A DNA stretch of 13,647 bases from JASBZA01 sp964345295 (GCA_964345295.1 CAYFQG010000032.1:1-13647); one strand, 5' to 3'. Counted from the stretch's first letter, positions 1-9,073 are shown. Numbers and translations are program-made. The notes: generated by a model from the letters alone, not told the origin.

Positions 1-1664
1 CTCAAACCCAGGAAGTCAAACTTCAGTAAGCCCAGGCGTTCGATATTTTCTTTGACATATTGAACGACCAGGGCATCGTCGTTTCGGGAGACCGGTGCGA
101 TATCGGTAATTTCTTCGCTGGAAATAATGACACCGGCCGCATGGGTAGACGTATGACGGGGCATGCCTTCGAACTTCCGGGCCAAATCATAGACCTCTCT
201 AACCTTAGGGTCTTCTTGATAAAGCTTGGCCAATTCGGGATTTCTCTCCAAGGCCAAATCCAGCGTCATGCCCAAATCATTGGGAACCATCTTACTTAGA
301 CGATCGGTTTCTTGATAGGGCATATCCAAAACACGTCCGACATCCCTGATGACGGCCTTGGCGGCCAAGGTCCCGAATGTAATAACCTGGCAGACTCTGG
401 ACTCACCGTATTTTCTAACCACATAATCGATAACTTCCTGCCGTCTTTCGTAGCAGAAATCGATATCAAAGTCAGGCATAGAAACGCGGTCTACATTAAG
501 GAAACGCTCGAAGAGGAGATTGTATTCCAATGGGTCGATATTGGTTATACCCAAACAATAAGCAATAAGCGATCCGGCTCCGGACCCCCTACCCGGCCCT
601 ACCATAATCTGATGGTCTTTGGCATAGCGAATAAAGTCCCACACTATAAGGTAGTAGTCCACGAATCCCATATCACGAATAATGGAAAACTCGTGGTCAA
701 AGCGTTTCATATAAGTTTCACGGTCTTCTCGGTGCGGCCTTTCCAGCCTTTTTTCCAAACCCTCCAGTGCCATGCGGCGCATGAAAGCTTCACTGGTCTC
801 ATGGTCGGGGGCTTCAAATTTAGGCAGGTGAATGGTCGAAAAATCAAAGCTCACATGGCAGCGGTCCGCAATGAGGGCCGTATTGTCTATAGCATCTGAG
901 AAGTCCGGCAAATCCCGGCGCATCTCATCTTCACTTTTTAGGTAAAAAGTCCTGGCCCCCATCCGCATCCGGTCCGGGTCCTGCAGTTTCTTACCGGTCT
1001 GCATACACAAGAGGACGTCATGGGCCGCGGCATCTTCTTCTAAAAGATAGTGGCAATCGTTGGTGGCAACCAAAGGAATCCCCAGCTCTTCACCCAACTT
1101 TCTCAAATCACGGTTGACCTTGTTTTGTTCGGGCATACCGTTGGCCTGAACTTCCAAGAAAAAATTGTCCTTGCCGAAAATCTCCACATAGTTAAGAGCT
1201 TTTTCTTTGGCCAAAGCCATGTCGCCTTTTAATAAGGCTCTGGGCACTTCTCCGGATAAACAAGAAGAAAGTGCGATTAAACCTTCGCTGTGGTCTCTTA
1301 ATACGCTGTAATCTACACGAGGCTTATAATAAAAGCCGTCGATAAAACCCTGGGAAACAATCTTGTTAAGGTTTTTCAGACCTGTGTTATTCTCGGCCAA
1401 AAGGATTAAGTGGGAAAAGGCCTGGCCCTTTTCTTTAACCAGGCGGCCTTCGGCCACCACATAGACCTCCGCCCCGATAATAGGCTTGATACCTGCTTCT
1501 TCCAGAGCTAAATAAAAGTCAATAGCCCCGTACATGACGCCGTGGTCGGTAACGGCACATGAGGTCATGCCCAGACTTTTAAGACGGGACGGCAGGTCTT
1601 TAATCCTGATAGCCCCGTCTAAAAGTGAATACTCCGTATGTAAATGTAAGTGCGTAAAAGCCAA
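1..1664 (-). CDS. dnaE: DNA polymerase III alpha subunit DnaE, N-terminal 554 codons (partial)
   Basis: Replicative DNA polymerase catalytic subunit, cut by the left window edge so the C-terminal half is missing. The frame is open over the whole stretch. The N-terminal PHP domain is clear: HLHLHTEYSLLDGA (residues 5-18), AVTDHG (37-42), then NDCHY further on. The polymerase palm follows: GPGRGSGAGS near 355-365, and PDFDIDF giving the first two catalytic aspartates at 400 and 402. KFDFLGL supplies the third aspartate at residue 550, only 15 bases from the edge; its spacing matches E. coli D401/D403/D555. I place the start at a TTG (1664-1662): it is preceded at good distance by AGAGGA, and the protein then begins MAFTHLHLHTEYS as the family does. 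No ATG lies at this position. It follows pgcA by 19 bases and probably shares its transcript. The PHP metal-ligand motifs look intact, unlike the degenerate E. coli version. Identity is certain; the exact start is very likely. Confidence 0.96.
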   Translation of the reverse strand, partial: MAFTHLHLHTEYSLLDGAIRIKDLPSRLKSLGMTSCAVTDHGVMYGAIDFYLALEEAGIKPIIGAEVYVVAEGRLVKEKGQAFSHLILLAENNTGLKNLNKIVSQGFIDGFYYKPRVDYSVLRDHSEGLIALSSCLSGEVPRALLKGDMALAKEKALNYVEIFGKDNFFLEVQANGMPEQNKVNRDLRKLGEELGIPLVATNDCHYLLEEDAAAHDVLLCMQTGKKLQDPDRMRMGARTFYLKSEDEMRRDLPDFSDAIDNTALIADRCHVSFDFSTIHLPKFEAPDHETSEAFMRRMALEGLEKRLERPHREDRETYMKRFDHEFSIIRDMGFVDYYLIVWDFIRYAKDHQIMVGPGRGSGAGSLIAYCLGITNIDPLEYNLLFERFLNVDRVSMPDFDIDFCYERRQEVIDYVVRKYGESRVCQVITFGTLAAKAVIRDVGRVLDMPYQETDRLSKMVPNDLGMTLDLALERNPELAKLYQEDPKVREVYDLARKFEGMPRHTSTHAAGVIISSEEITDIAPVSRNDDALVVQYVKENIERLGLLKFDFLGL

Positions 1665-1683
1665 TATTGTCCTCTACTTATCC

Positions 1684-3423
1684 TTAGGCTAAAAGACTCT
1701 TGACGTAGTTTAAAACCTTGCCTTCCATGTCTTCACGCTTCTTATCCGCCTCTTCGGCCGTATCGGCATAGGCTCCGAAATAAATCTTAATCTTAGGCTC
1801 GGTGCCTGACGGACGTACACACATCCAGTCCATATCGTCGATTTCATAAAGAAGAACATTGGACTCGGGATAATCCAGAGGACCGACTTGGCCGGTCTCG
1901 GTATCTAAGACTTCGGATGTCTTAAAATCGCTGATGGTCTGAACCTTGACGCCTGCCAAGTCCTGACCCTTATTCTCTCTTAAGCTGACCATGGCCTGTC
2001 TGATTTTCTCCTGGCCGGTCGCCCCTTCCGCCATAATGGAGTAGGTCTTCTCGGAAGCATAACCGAACTCCTTATAAATTTTCTGCATGCGGTCATAGAG
2101 GGTCATGCCTTCTTCAGCCGACACTGCGGCTAATTCGGCCAAAAGCATGGAGGCTACCACGGCATCTTTGTCGCGGACAGAAGTTCCGGCCAAATAACCG
2201 AAGCTCTCCTCATAGCCGAATTGGAAGTGCATGTCCCCTTCTTCGTCGTGAAGCTTAATCTGCTCGGCTATGAACTTAAAGCCGGTCAAGGTAAGGAAAA
2301 GATCGGCATTGTAATGGCGGCCAATACGTTTGGCCAGTCTGGAGGAAACAATTGTTGTAACAACAAAAGACTTATCCGGCAACTGCCCCTTATCGTGCTT
2401 GGACTTCAAGATATATTCCATAAGCAAAAGGCCTATCTGGTTACCGGTCATGACCTGATAAGCACCGTCCGGCATGCGGACCGCTAAACCCGTACGGTCG
2501 GAGTCCGGGTCGGTCGCAATTACCAGAGAAGCTTCTTCTTTTTCGGCCAAATCGATAGCCATGGCTAAAGCGGATCTTTCTTCCGGATTAGGGAATTCAA
2601 CGGTGGGGAAATGGCCATCCGGATTTTCCTGTTCTTTTACCACATAGACGTTTTCAAAGCCTATATCCTTTAAAATGCGGCGGACAGGCTTATTGCCGGC
2701 CCCATGTAAAGGCGTATAGACAATCTTCATATCCTTATGCTTCTTAACGATATCAGGAGAAATAGACAGCTTAAGCAGCATGTCGTTATAGGCTTTGTCG
2801 ATGTCCTCACCGATTATGGTGATCAGACCGGTACCGTCATAGTGCGATATATCTTCCCACTTTAATTCTCTGTAATCTTTAATCTCAGACATCTCCCGAG
2901 CAACCAAGTCGGCTGCTTCGGGCGGCAGCTGACCGCCGTCTTCGCCATAGACTTTATAGCCGTTATATTTGGCCGGATTATGAGAGGCCGTAACCATGAT
3001 GCCGCCGATACAGTTCAAATGGCGGATGGTGAAAGATAAAACCGGGACCGGTCTTAAGGCATCGAAAAGAAAAGACGGAATGCCGTGAGCGGCTAGAATC
3101 GAAGCCGACAGACGGGCAAATTCATCGGACCGAAGTCTGGAATCGTAGCTGATTGCCACGCCTCTTTGGCGTTCCTCAGCGGGAAGTTTAGATAAGTAAC
3201 GGGCAAAGGCTTCGGCTGCCTGGGCTACGGTATATTCGTTCATGCGGTTAATACCGGCTCCTAAAACGCCTCTAAGGCCGGCTGTACCAAAGGATAAATT
3301 CTGATAAAACCTATCGTATATCTCGTTTTCATCACCGGCAATCGCCGCTAATTCATTACGAGTCGCTTCCGAAAAATAGGGGTCGTTGAGCCATAGTTCA
3401 TACTCTTTTTTGAAATCAGCCAT
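1684..3423 (-). CDS. pgcA: Phosphoglucomutase / phospho-sugar mutase, PgcA type
   Basis: Alpha-D-phosphohexomutase of 579 residues that should interconvert glucose-1-phosphate and glucose-6-phosphate in the cytoplasm, linking glycolysis to UDP-glucose and envelope sugar synthesis. All family signatures are present in order: SFGTAGLRG near residues 44-52, the phosphoserine loop TASHNP with Ser147, the metal-binding loop DPDSDR (305-310), the sugar-binding loop GYEESFGY (403-410) and the phosphate-binding loop RPSGTEPKIK (about 537-546). Length and motif spelling fit the Bacillus PgcA type rather than the shorter GlmM or ManB types; phosphomannomutase side activity cannot be excluded. The ATG is preceded by a perfect AAGGAGG. 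Between it and uvrB lie 68 bases with an extended -10 promoter, so the gene can be expressed independently of the upstream phe-uvrB genes. dnaE follows 19 bases downstream. Nothing is truncated. Confidence 0.95.
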   Translation of the reverse strand: MADFKKEYELWLNDPYFSEATRNELAAIAGDENEIYDRFYQNLSFGTAGLRGVLGAGINRMNEYTVAQAAEAFARYLSKLPAEERQRGVAISYDSRLRSDEFARLSASILAAHGIPSFLFDALRPVPVLSFTIRHLNCIGGIMVTASHNPAKYNGYKVYGEDGGQLPPEAADLVAREMSEIKDYRELKWEDISHYDGTGLITIIGEDIDKAYNDMLLKLSISPDIVKKHKDMKIVYTPLHGAGNKPVRRILKDIGFENVYVVKEQENPDGHFPTVEFPNPEERSALAMAIDLAEKEEASLVIATDPDSDRTGLAVRMPDGAYQVMTGNQIGLLLMEYILKSKHDKGQLPDKSFVVTTIVSSRLAKRIGRHYNADLFLTLTGFKFIAEQIKLHDEEGDMHFQFGYEESFGYLAGTSVRDKDAVVASMLLAELAAVSAEEGMTLYDRMQKIYKEFGYASEKTYSIMAEGATGQEKIRQAMVSLRENKGQDLAGVKVQTISDFKTSEVLDTETGQVGPLDYPESNVLLYEIDDMDWMCVRPSGTEPKIKIYFGAYADTAEEADKKREDMEGKVLNYVKSLLA

Positions 3424-3451
3424 TTCTATATCCTCCTTAGGACGGGTTCAC

Positions 3452-3473
3452 AATTCTGCTTAGAATTATAGCA
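3452..3473 (-). promoter_or_regulatory. Extended -10 promoter for pgcA-dnaE with overlapping dyad
   Basis: On the minus strand TGCTATAAT (3473-3465) is a perfect extended -10 element in the 68-base uvrB-pgcA gap. No good -35 is visible at 17 bases, which is usual for extended -10 promoters. Downstream and overlapping the -10 is an inverted repeat AATTCT-GCTT-AGAATT (3452-3467), where a repressor could sit, although a 6-bp AT-rich dyad may be chance. The start point should fall near 3458, giving a leader of about 35 bases with AAGGAGG before the ATG. Confidence 0.6.
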
Positions 3474-3491
3474 TGTAGGAGGATAAATCGG

Positions 3492-5513
3492 CTATTCGGA
3501 TAACCTGCCTCGAACATAAACCAGGAGGTCTCTTAGCTCGGCCGCTTCCTCGAAACGCAGGGCCTTGGCTTCCTGCTTCATCTCGCGTTCCAGACGAGAA
3601 GCAACTTTGGCCAATTCCGTTCCGGACATATTATCGATTTTTTCACGCATGGTCAGGCGCTCGCCCGGCGGAGCTTTCTTGACGCCTTCTTCTTCGGTGA
3701 TTTCCTCGAAGGTATCCAAGCTATTGCGAATCTCCTTATAGACGGTCTTAGGCACGATATGGTGTTCTTCGTTATAGGCTTCCTGGATGGCCCGTCTTCG
3801 GTTGGTTTCTTCAACCGCCTGGAAGATAGACTTGGTAATCTCATCGGCATACATGATGACATGGCCGTTGACGTTACGGGCGGCCCGGCCGATGATCTGG
3901 ATTAGCGACGTAGTAGATCTTAGGAAGCCCTCTTTATCCGCATCCAAGATGGCAATAAGGGACACTTCAGGCAGGTCCAAGCCCTCACGAAGCAGGTTAA
4001 TACCGACCAGGACATCAAATTTTCCCAGACGTAAGTCTCTTAAAATTTCCAAGCGTTCGTCATTCTCTATATCCGAATGAAGGTACTTTACCTTGAGTTT
4101 TTGCTCGGTCAAAAAGGCTGTAAAATCTTCGGCCATACGCTTGGTAAGGGTCATAATCATGGCTCTTTCGCCCCGGTCCAAGGTCTTTCGGATCTCACCC
4201 AAGAGATGCTCTATCTGACCTTCGATAGGATGGATGGTAATCTCGGGATCCAATAGTCCGGTAGGTCGGATGACCTGGTCGACTTGCTGGGTCGAGTGTT
4301 CTTGCTCGTACTTGCCGGGTGTGGCCGACACGAAGATGACCTGATTTAATTTAGCCTCGAATTCTTCGAATTTCAAGGGTCTGTTGTCGAAAGCCGAGGG
4401 CAGGCGGAAACCGAAATCCACCAAGGAGACTTTTCTGGAGTGGTCACCGTTATACATGGCACCGATCTGAGAGACCGTCTGGTGGGACTCATCAATCATC
4501 AGAAGGAAATCATCCGGGAAGAAATCGATTAAGGTGTTGGGCGGTTCTCCGGGCTTACGATTAGACATATGCCTGGAATAGTTCTCGATACCCTTAGTAA
4601 AGCCGGTTTCTCTGAGCATTTCGATATCGTAACGGGTCCTTTGTTCCAGACGATAAGCTTCCACAATCTTGCCTTCGTCTCGGAGGACCGCCAAACGCTC
4701 TTCTAATTCGGCCTCGATAGACTTAATAGCCCGCTGCATCTTAATATCAGTAGTCGCATAGTGGCTGGCCGGTGTAATTGCTTCGTAATTTCTCTGGACG
4801 ATGGGCCTGGATGTCAGTCTGTCCATCTCAATCATACGGTCAATCTCATCGCCAAAGAAAGACACACGAAGGAAGCTATCTTGGTTATTAACCATGAAGA
4901 TATCCACCGTGTCCCCCCTGACTCTGAAAGTACCACGTTTAAGCTCAAAATCGTTACGGTCATACTGGAGACGGATAAGGTCGGCAATCAAATCATCGCG
5001 GTCCAGCTGCATGCCGGTCCGAAGATGAATCATGAGGTCTTTATAGTCTTCCGGATCACCTAAACCGTAGATACAAGATACCGAAGCTACCACAATAACG
5101 TCCCGTCTCTCCAGAAGCGATGCCGTGGCCGAATGGCGCATCCGGTCGATTTCATCGTTGATGGATGAATCTTTCTCGATATAGGTATCCGTTCCGGGAA
5201 TATAGGCTTCAGGCTGGTAGTAGTCGTAATAGGAAACGAAATACTCCACCGCATTTTCCGGGAAAAAGGCTCTAAACTCCTCACATAACTGGCCGGCCAA
5301 AGTCTTATTGTGGGCAATGACCAAAGTCGGCTTCTGGACTCTTTGAATCACATTAGCCATGGTAAAGGTCTTACCTGACCCGGTAACACCCAAAAGCGTC
5401 TGACCCTTGTCCCCCCGGAGAATGCCTTTGCTTAATTTTTCAATTGCCTGGGGCTGGTCTCCGGTAGGTTCAAAGTCTGCATGTAATTTAAAAGGAATAG
5501 CGTTTTCTTGCAT
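3492..5513 (-). CDS. uvrB: Excinuclease ABC subunit UvrB
   Basis: Damage-verifying helicase-like subunit of nucleotide excision repair; it receives lesions from UvrA and recruits UvrC. The 673-residue protein is full length. Visible in order: Walker A GVTGSGKT (42-49), the beta-hairpin region YYDYYQPEAYIPGTDTYIEK (95-114) that inserts between DNA strands, the DESH box (341-344), SATPGKYE (396-403), GINLLREGLDLPEV (504-517), motif VI QIIGRAARN (539-547), and the C-terminal UVR domain that binds UvrC (about 632-667, with ALRFEEAAELRD). The ATG begins 7 bases after the pheT stop with only a weak AGAG upstream, so translational coupling to pheT is likely. uvrA, the usual partner next to uvrB in Bacillota, is not the next gene here; pgcA is. 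Confidence 0.97.
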   Translation of the reverse strand: MQENAIPFKLHADFEPTGDQPQAIEKLSKGILRGDKGQTLLGVTGSGKTFTMANVIQRVQKPTLVIAHNKTLAGQLCEEFRAFFPENAVEYFVSYYDYYQPEAYIPGTDTYIEKDSSINDEIDRMRHSATASLLERRDVIVVASVSCIYGLGDPEDYKDLMIHLRTGMQLDRDDLIADLIRLQYDRNDFELKRGTFRVRGDTVDIFMVNNQDSFLRVSFFGDEIDRMIEMDRLTSRPIVQRNYEAITPASHYATTDIKMQRAIKSIEAELEERLAVLRDEGKIVEAYRLEQRTRYDIEMLRETGFTKGIENYSRHMSNRKPGEPPNTLIDFFPDDFLLMIDESHQTVSQIGAMYNGDHSRKVSLVDFGFRLPSAFDNRPLKFEEFEAKLNQVIFVSATPGKYEQEHSTQQVDQVIRPTGLLDPEITIHPIEGQIEHLLGEIRKTLDRGERAMIMTLTKRMAEDFTAFLTEQKLKVKYLHSDIENDERLEILRDLRLGKFDVLVGINLLREGLDLPEVSLIAILDADKEGFLRSTTSLIQIIGRAARNVNGHVIMYADEITKSIFQAVEETNRRRAIQEAYNEEHHIVPKTVYKEIRNSLDTFEEITEEEGVKKAPPGERLTMREKIDNMSGTELAKVASRLEREMKQEAKALRFEEAAELRDLLVYVRGRLSE

Positions 5514-5520
5514 GAAGTCT

Positions 5521-7941
5521 CTAGGCTCTCAGTTTTGCGCCTAAGTCGGTCTCCAAGGTCTGCAAGATTTGTCGGTTGGCCTTGTCGATATCCTCGGAGC
5601 TCAAAGTCTTCTCATCCGAACCGATCCAGTAGCGGAAACTGAGGGATTTCTTGCCTGCCTCGACTTGGTTGCCGCGGTATTCCTCTAAGTACTGTACGCG
5701 TTTTACCAGAGGGCTTACCGTGTCGGAAATAGCCTGCCAGCTGACGTCTTCTCCTACCACCACATTGAGATCTTTCCAAACTTCCGGATAAGAAGGCAAG
5801 GGCTCATAGCGGTTTTGTCTGGAAGCCAAGGGCTGCAATTTATCCATATCCATTCGAATCAGAAGGGTCCGCTGAAATTTAATACCGACAATACTTTCGG
5901 CCTTGATGCTCAAAAGGCCTAATTCACCTAAGACCTCGTCTGCATCATTTAGAATCTGCAGATACATCTTGGGGTCTGCCCAGGGTGCCTTTTCTGCCGG
6001 AGCAAAATGTAAATTCTCACAATGGGCATAGGCCGGCAAATTCTCAATCAGACCTTTGGCCTGACGGAACAAGTCCATGGCGTCACTACCTACTAAGGCC
6101 AAAGCCAGTTCTCTTTTCTGGATAGGCAAAACTTCCTCTTCTTCGGAAGGACAGTAGTGGCCCTTACTGAAGACCTGGGCTAATTCCATAATTCGGAACG
6201 AATCGTAGTTGGCCAAATTCTTATCGATAGCGCCCAACATACCGGGGATAAGACTGGCTCTTAAGTGTTTTTCTTCGGGTGACGGCGGATCCTCCAAGCT
6301 AAGCCAATCGGACGCGTCCAGGCCGGCTGCCTCAATCAGGTGTTCGTGGACCCAGGGGTAGGAATAAATCTCCCGGAAACCGCCTCTTTGACTGAAGAAG
6401 TCCATCACGCGGCGCTCTAATTCCCACTTAGGCTGCTTTACAAAATTTTCGAGCTTAACCTGAGGTGCTTCATAGTCGAAATTCTCATAACCGATCATGC
6501 GGGCAATTTCTTCTAAGAGGTCGGCCTGCAAGGAAATGTCACCTGTAGATCTCCAGACCGGAGCCAAGACCTCCACCTTATCGCCTTCATGGCCTAAAAT
6601 CTTAAAACCCAAAGGCTCTAAATTGCGTTTAACATCTTCAACACTGAGCTCTTCACCGATGCGAGAGGCCAGGAATTTCAAAGAAAGGTCTACCTCGGCA
6701 CATTGCGTCTCAGACTGGACGTCCTGGCCGAATGCGACCAAAGTAGCATCCGGGATGAGGTCTGTGATGAGCCGGTGGGCCAAAGCGATAGCCTGGTCTA
6801 CTCGGGCCGTATCGATACTCTTCTCGTAACGGGTAGAAGCTTCGGTTCTCTCTCCTACCATGAGGCTGGTCTTACGAATGGACATGGAGTCAAAAGAAGC
6901 CACCTCCAAAACCATGCTCTTCGTATCCGGCAGGATGGAGTCCTGTTTGCCACCCATGACCCCGGCCAAAGCAATGGGCTTTTGACCGTCGGTAATCAGC
7001 ATATTGTCTTCGTTTAAGGCAATTTCTTGTTCATCCAATAAAATCAGCTTTTCACCGGGCATAGCTTGACGTACCAGGATACCGTTCTCCACGTGCGACT
7101 TGTCAAAACCATGCGTCGGCTGACCGGTCGTCAACATAACGTAATTGGTGATGTCGACCAGATTATTAATAGGTCTTATATCGACCGACCAGAGTCTTTT
7201 GCGCATTTCGAAAGGAGAAGTCTCCACATGAAGACTGTCGTAAATCAGGCCGTCGTAACGCAAGCACTTATCGGTCTCAATGGATACGGGATAGGGCTTG
7301 AGGCCTGTAAGGTCCGGTTTAGCAGGCAAGGGTTTTAATGTCTTATCGTATATGGCGGCTAATTCTCTGGCCATGCCGTAATGGCCCCAGAGGTCCGGCC
7401 TGTGGGTCATGGATTTATTATCGATTTCCAAGACATAGTCATCCAAGCCCAGAACTTCTGCCAGACTTTGGCCGGCTAAGGCGTCAAAATCTTTAAGATC
7501 TAAAATCTGTCTCTCTTCTACTACCGGGAAGAGTTCGTCCAGATTAATCTCGCTTGCTCCGCAAATCATACCTTGACTCTTAACACCGCGCAGTTCGGCC
7601 TCTTCAATCTCGACCGGGTCACCTTCACCGTGCCACTTGACCCAGGCACCGGGAGGCGCCACAGCCACCTTTTGGCCTTCGTATAAATTGGAACCGCCGC
7701 AGACAATCTGCAAAAGCTTGTCTGATCCGACGTCCACTTGGCAAACTCTAAGCATATCCGCATCGGGATGGGCTTCGACGGACTTTATAAGACCTACGAC
7801 AATACCCTCTACCAGGTCTGCCGTCGCTTCAAATCCTTCGACTTCTACAGTTCTCATCGTGAGATCATAGGTCAATTGTTTAATATCTAAAGACTCAGGG
7901 AGATCTACATAATCTTTAAGCCAATTTATTGAAAGTTTCAT
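5521..7941 (-). CDS. pheT: Phenylalanine-tRNA ligase beta subunit
   Basis: Beta subunit of the alpha2beta2 phenylalanyl-tRNA synthetase, responsible for tRNA binding and for editing mis-charged tyrosine. At 806 residues it has the usual bacterial length. It starts MKLSINWLKDYVDL as the family does. An OB-fold tRNA-binding domain (EMAP-like) covers about 43-155, with VGLIKSVEAHPDADMLRVC (49-67). The B3/B4 editing region includes RPINNLVDITNYVML and GQPTHGFD, and the B5 and catalytic-like core domains follow. The C-terminal FDX-ACB anticodon-binding domain is in the last roughly 95 residues (PLPSYPEVWKDLNVVV). GGAGGG precedes the ATG. It lies 17 bases after pheS and 7 bases before uvrB, consistent with one transcript. 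Confidence 0.97.
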   Translation of the reverse strand: MKLSINWLKDYVDLPESLDIKQLTYDLTMRTVEVEGFEATADLVEGIVVGLIKSVEAHPDADMLRVCQVDVGSDKLLQIVCGGSNLYEGQKVAVAPPGAWVKWHGEGDPVEIEEAELRGVKSQGMICGASEINLDELFPVVEERQILDLKDFDALAGQSLAEVLGLDDYVLEIDNKSMTHRPDLWGHYGMARELAAIYDKTLKPLPAKPDLTGLKPYPVSIETDKCLRYDGLIYDSLHVETSPFEMRKRLWSVDIRPINNLVDITNYVMLTTGQPTHGFDKSHVENGILVRQAMPGEKLILLDEQEIALNEDNMLITDGQKPIALAGVMGGKQDSILPDTKSMVLEVASFDSMSIRKTSLMVGERTEASTRYEKSIDTARVDQAIALAHRLITDLIPDATLVAFGQDVQSETQCAEVDLSLKFLASRIGEELSVEDVKRNLEPLGFKILGHEGDKVEVLAPVWRSTGDISLQADLLEEIARMIGYENFDYEAPQVKLENFVKQPKWELERRVMDFFSQRGGFREIYSYPWVHEHLIEAAGLDASDWLSLEDPPSPEEKHLRASLIPGMLGAIDKNLANYDSFRIMELAQVFSKGHYCPSEEEEVLPIQKRELALALVGSDAMDLFRQAKGLIENLPAYAHCENLHFAPAEKAPWADPKMYLQILNDADEVLGELGLLSIKAESIVGIKFQRTLLIRMDMDKLQPLASRQNRYEPLPSYPEVWKDLNVVVGEDVSWQAISDTVSPLVKRVQYLEEYRGNQVEAGKKSLSFRYWIGSDEKTLSSEDIDKANRQILQTLETDLGAKLRA

Positions 7942-7958
7942 CTATCTATCCCTCCGTC

Positions 7959-9017
7959 CTAGCTGAATTGTGTCAGGAAACGCAAGTCCTGGTTACGGAA
8001 TAAACGAACGTCATTGATGCCGTAACGCATCATGACCAGGCGGTCCAAACCGATATTGATATAAAAGCCGGACCATTCATCGGGGTCCAAGCCGGCTGCC
8101 TTCAAAACATTGGGATGCGGGACACCGCCGGGCATTAACTCAATCCAGCCGACCTGCTTGCAGACACTACATCCCTTGCCGCCACAGACTTGGCATTCCA
8201 TATCAATCTCAAAACCCGGTTCAACAAAGGGGAAGAAACCGGCCCGCATTCTGATATTAACTTCGTGGCCGAAGACCTTCTCTAAGATAGTCTTTACAAA
8301 AAGCTGGCCCGATGCAAAGGAGAAATCCTTGTCGACAATGAGTGCTTCATACTGGGTAAAGGCTCTCTCGTGACCGGAGTCGGTATTCTCGTTTCGGTAA
8401 ACCTGACCCGGATAAACAAAGCGGGCGGGGGCTCCGTGCTCTTTAAGATAACGGACAGAAGCACCGGTTAAGTGAGGCCTCATACAAAGCCTCTTAGCAC
8501 CGCGGATGTTTTCTTCCGATTCAGTTGTTTCATCCATGGGTTCCAACCAATAGGTGTCCATGGACTCTCTGGCCGGATGGTCAGCCGGAAAGTTCAAATT
8601 ATCAAAAACATATTTCTCGCTGCTGATGTCGTCTTCGGAGAAAATCTCAAAGCCCATAGATAAGAAGGCGTCGTTTAGGTCGTACTTCATCTGTGTGATG
8701 GGGTGAAGGGCCCCTTTAGCCTCAAAGGTCCCCGGTATGGTCAGGTCCACATCTTCACTAAAGTGAGAAGAATGTTCCAGGATGTATGCTTCTCTCTGGT
8801 CCAGTAACACGTTAATCACTTCTTTAACCCGGTTACCTTCACGGCCCAAAATTTTGCGTTCTTCCTGAGGTGCCTTGCCGATATTCTTCAAAAGTGCGGT
8901 CAATTCACCTTTTTTACCTAAGAGTTCTTGCTTCAAAATCAAGAGATCTTTCTCTTCGATGACCTCTTTTATTCTGACTCTGGCTCTCTCTAATAAGGCA
9001 TCTAAATCTTCCTTCAT
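7959..9017 (-). CDS. pheS: Phenylalanine-tRNA ligase alpha subunit
   Basis: Catalytic class II subunit that charges tRNA-Phe. I choose the ATG at 9017 (MKEDLDALL, 352 residues) because AGGAGG (9029-9024) sits at ideal distance before it; the in-frame ATG at 9032 lies upstream of that SD and would have almost no spacing of its own. An N-terminal coiled coil (residues 1-80) is followed by the catalytic core: GALHPITQM (102-110), motif 2 region VYRNENTDSGHERAFTQYEAL (207-225, key R208, E210, Q222, E224), PFVEPGFEID (263-272), PHPNVL (300-305) and motif 3 GLDRLVMMRYG (323-333). Two oddities: four cysteines at 275, 278, 283 and 286 in a CxxC-CxxC arrangement suggest a small zinc knuckle, and the motif 2 stretch differs from the common THSPMFHQxEG form. 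It is still clearly PheS, and pheT follows directly. Confidence 0.95.
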   Translation of the reverse strand: MKEDLDALLERARVRIKEVIEEKDLLILKQELLGKKGELTALLKNIGKAPQEERKILGREGNRVKEVINVLLDQREAYILEHSSHFSEDVDLTIPGTFEAKGALHPITQMKYDLNDAFLSMGFEIFSEDDISSEKYVFDNLNFPADHPARESMDTYWLEPMDETTESEENIRGAKRLCMRPHLTGASVRYLKEHGAPARFVYPGQVYRNENTDSGHERAFTQYEALIVDKDFSFASGQLFVKTILEKVFGHEVNIRMRAGFFPFVEPGFEIDMECQVCGGKGCSVCKQVGWIELMPGGVPHPNVLKAAGLDPDEWSGFYINIGLDRLVMMRYGINDVRLFRNQDLRFLTQFS

Positions 9018-9040
9018 CTTAGTCCTCCTCATCTTCCTAG

Positions 9041-9073
9041 AAAAAAAGGTCCCACGGTTTGAACCGAGGGACC
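9041..9073 (-). terminator. Intrinsic terminator or attenuator just before pheS
   Basis: On the minus strand GGTCCC (9073-9068) pairs with GGGACC (9053-9048). After one mismatch the stem continues CGGT/ACCG with a TCAA loop, and seven T's follow (9047-9041). It is a strong intrinsic terminator. It ends 11 bases before the pheS Shine-Dalgarno, so no promoter can fit after it. It either stops kinase-gene transcription with read-through into pheS, or acts as an attenuator in a pheST leader. Confidence 0.85.

Noticed and set aside
312..899. Long plus-strand ORF opposite dnaE (195 codons) and its neighbours at 60-299 and 1050-1232
   Set aside because: They lie antisense to a clear DnaE frame with all catalytic motifs, have no convincing SD and resemble no family.
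9018..9032. Longer PheS start at the ATG at 9032 (MRRTKMKED)
   Set aside because: The extra codons are the Shine-Dalgarno region itself (AGGAGG), ideally spaced for the ATG at 9017.
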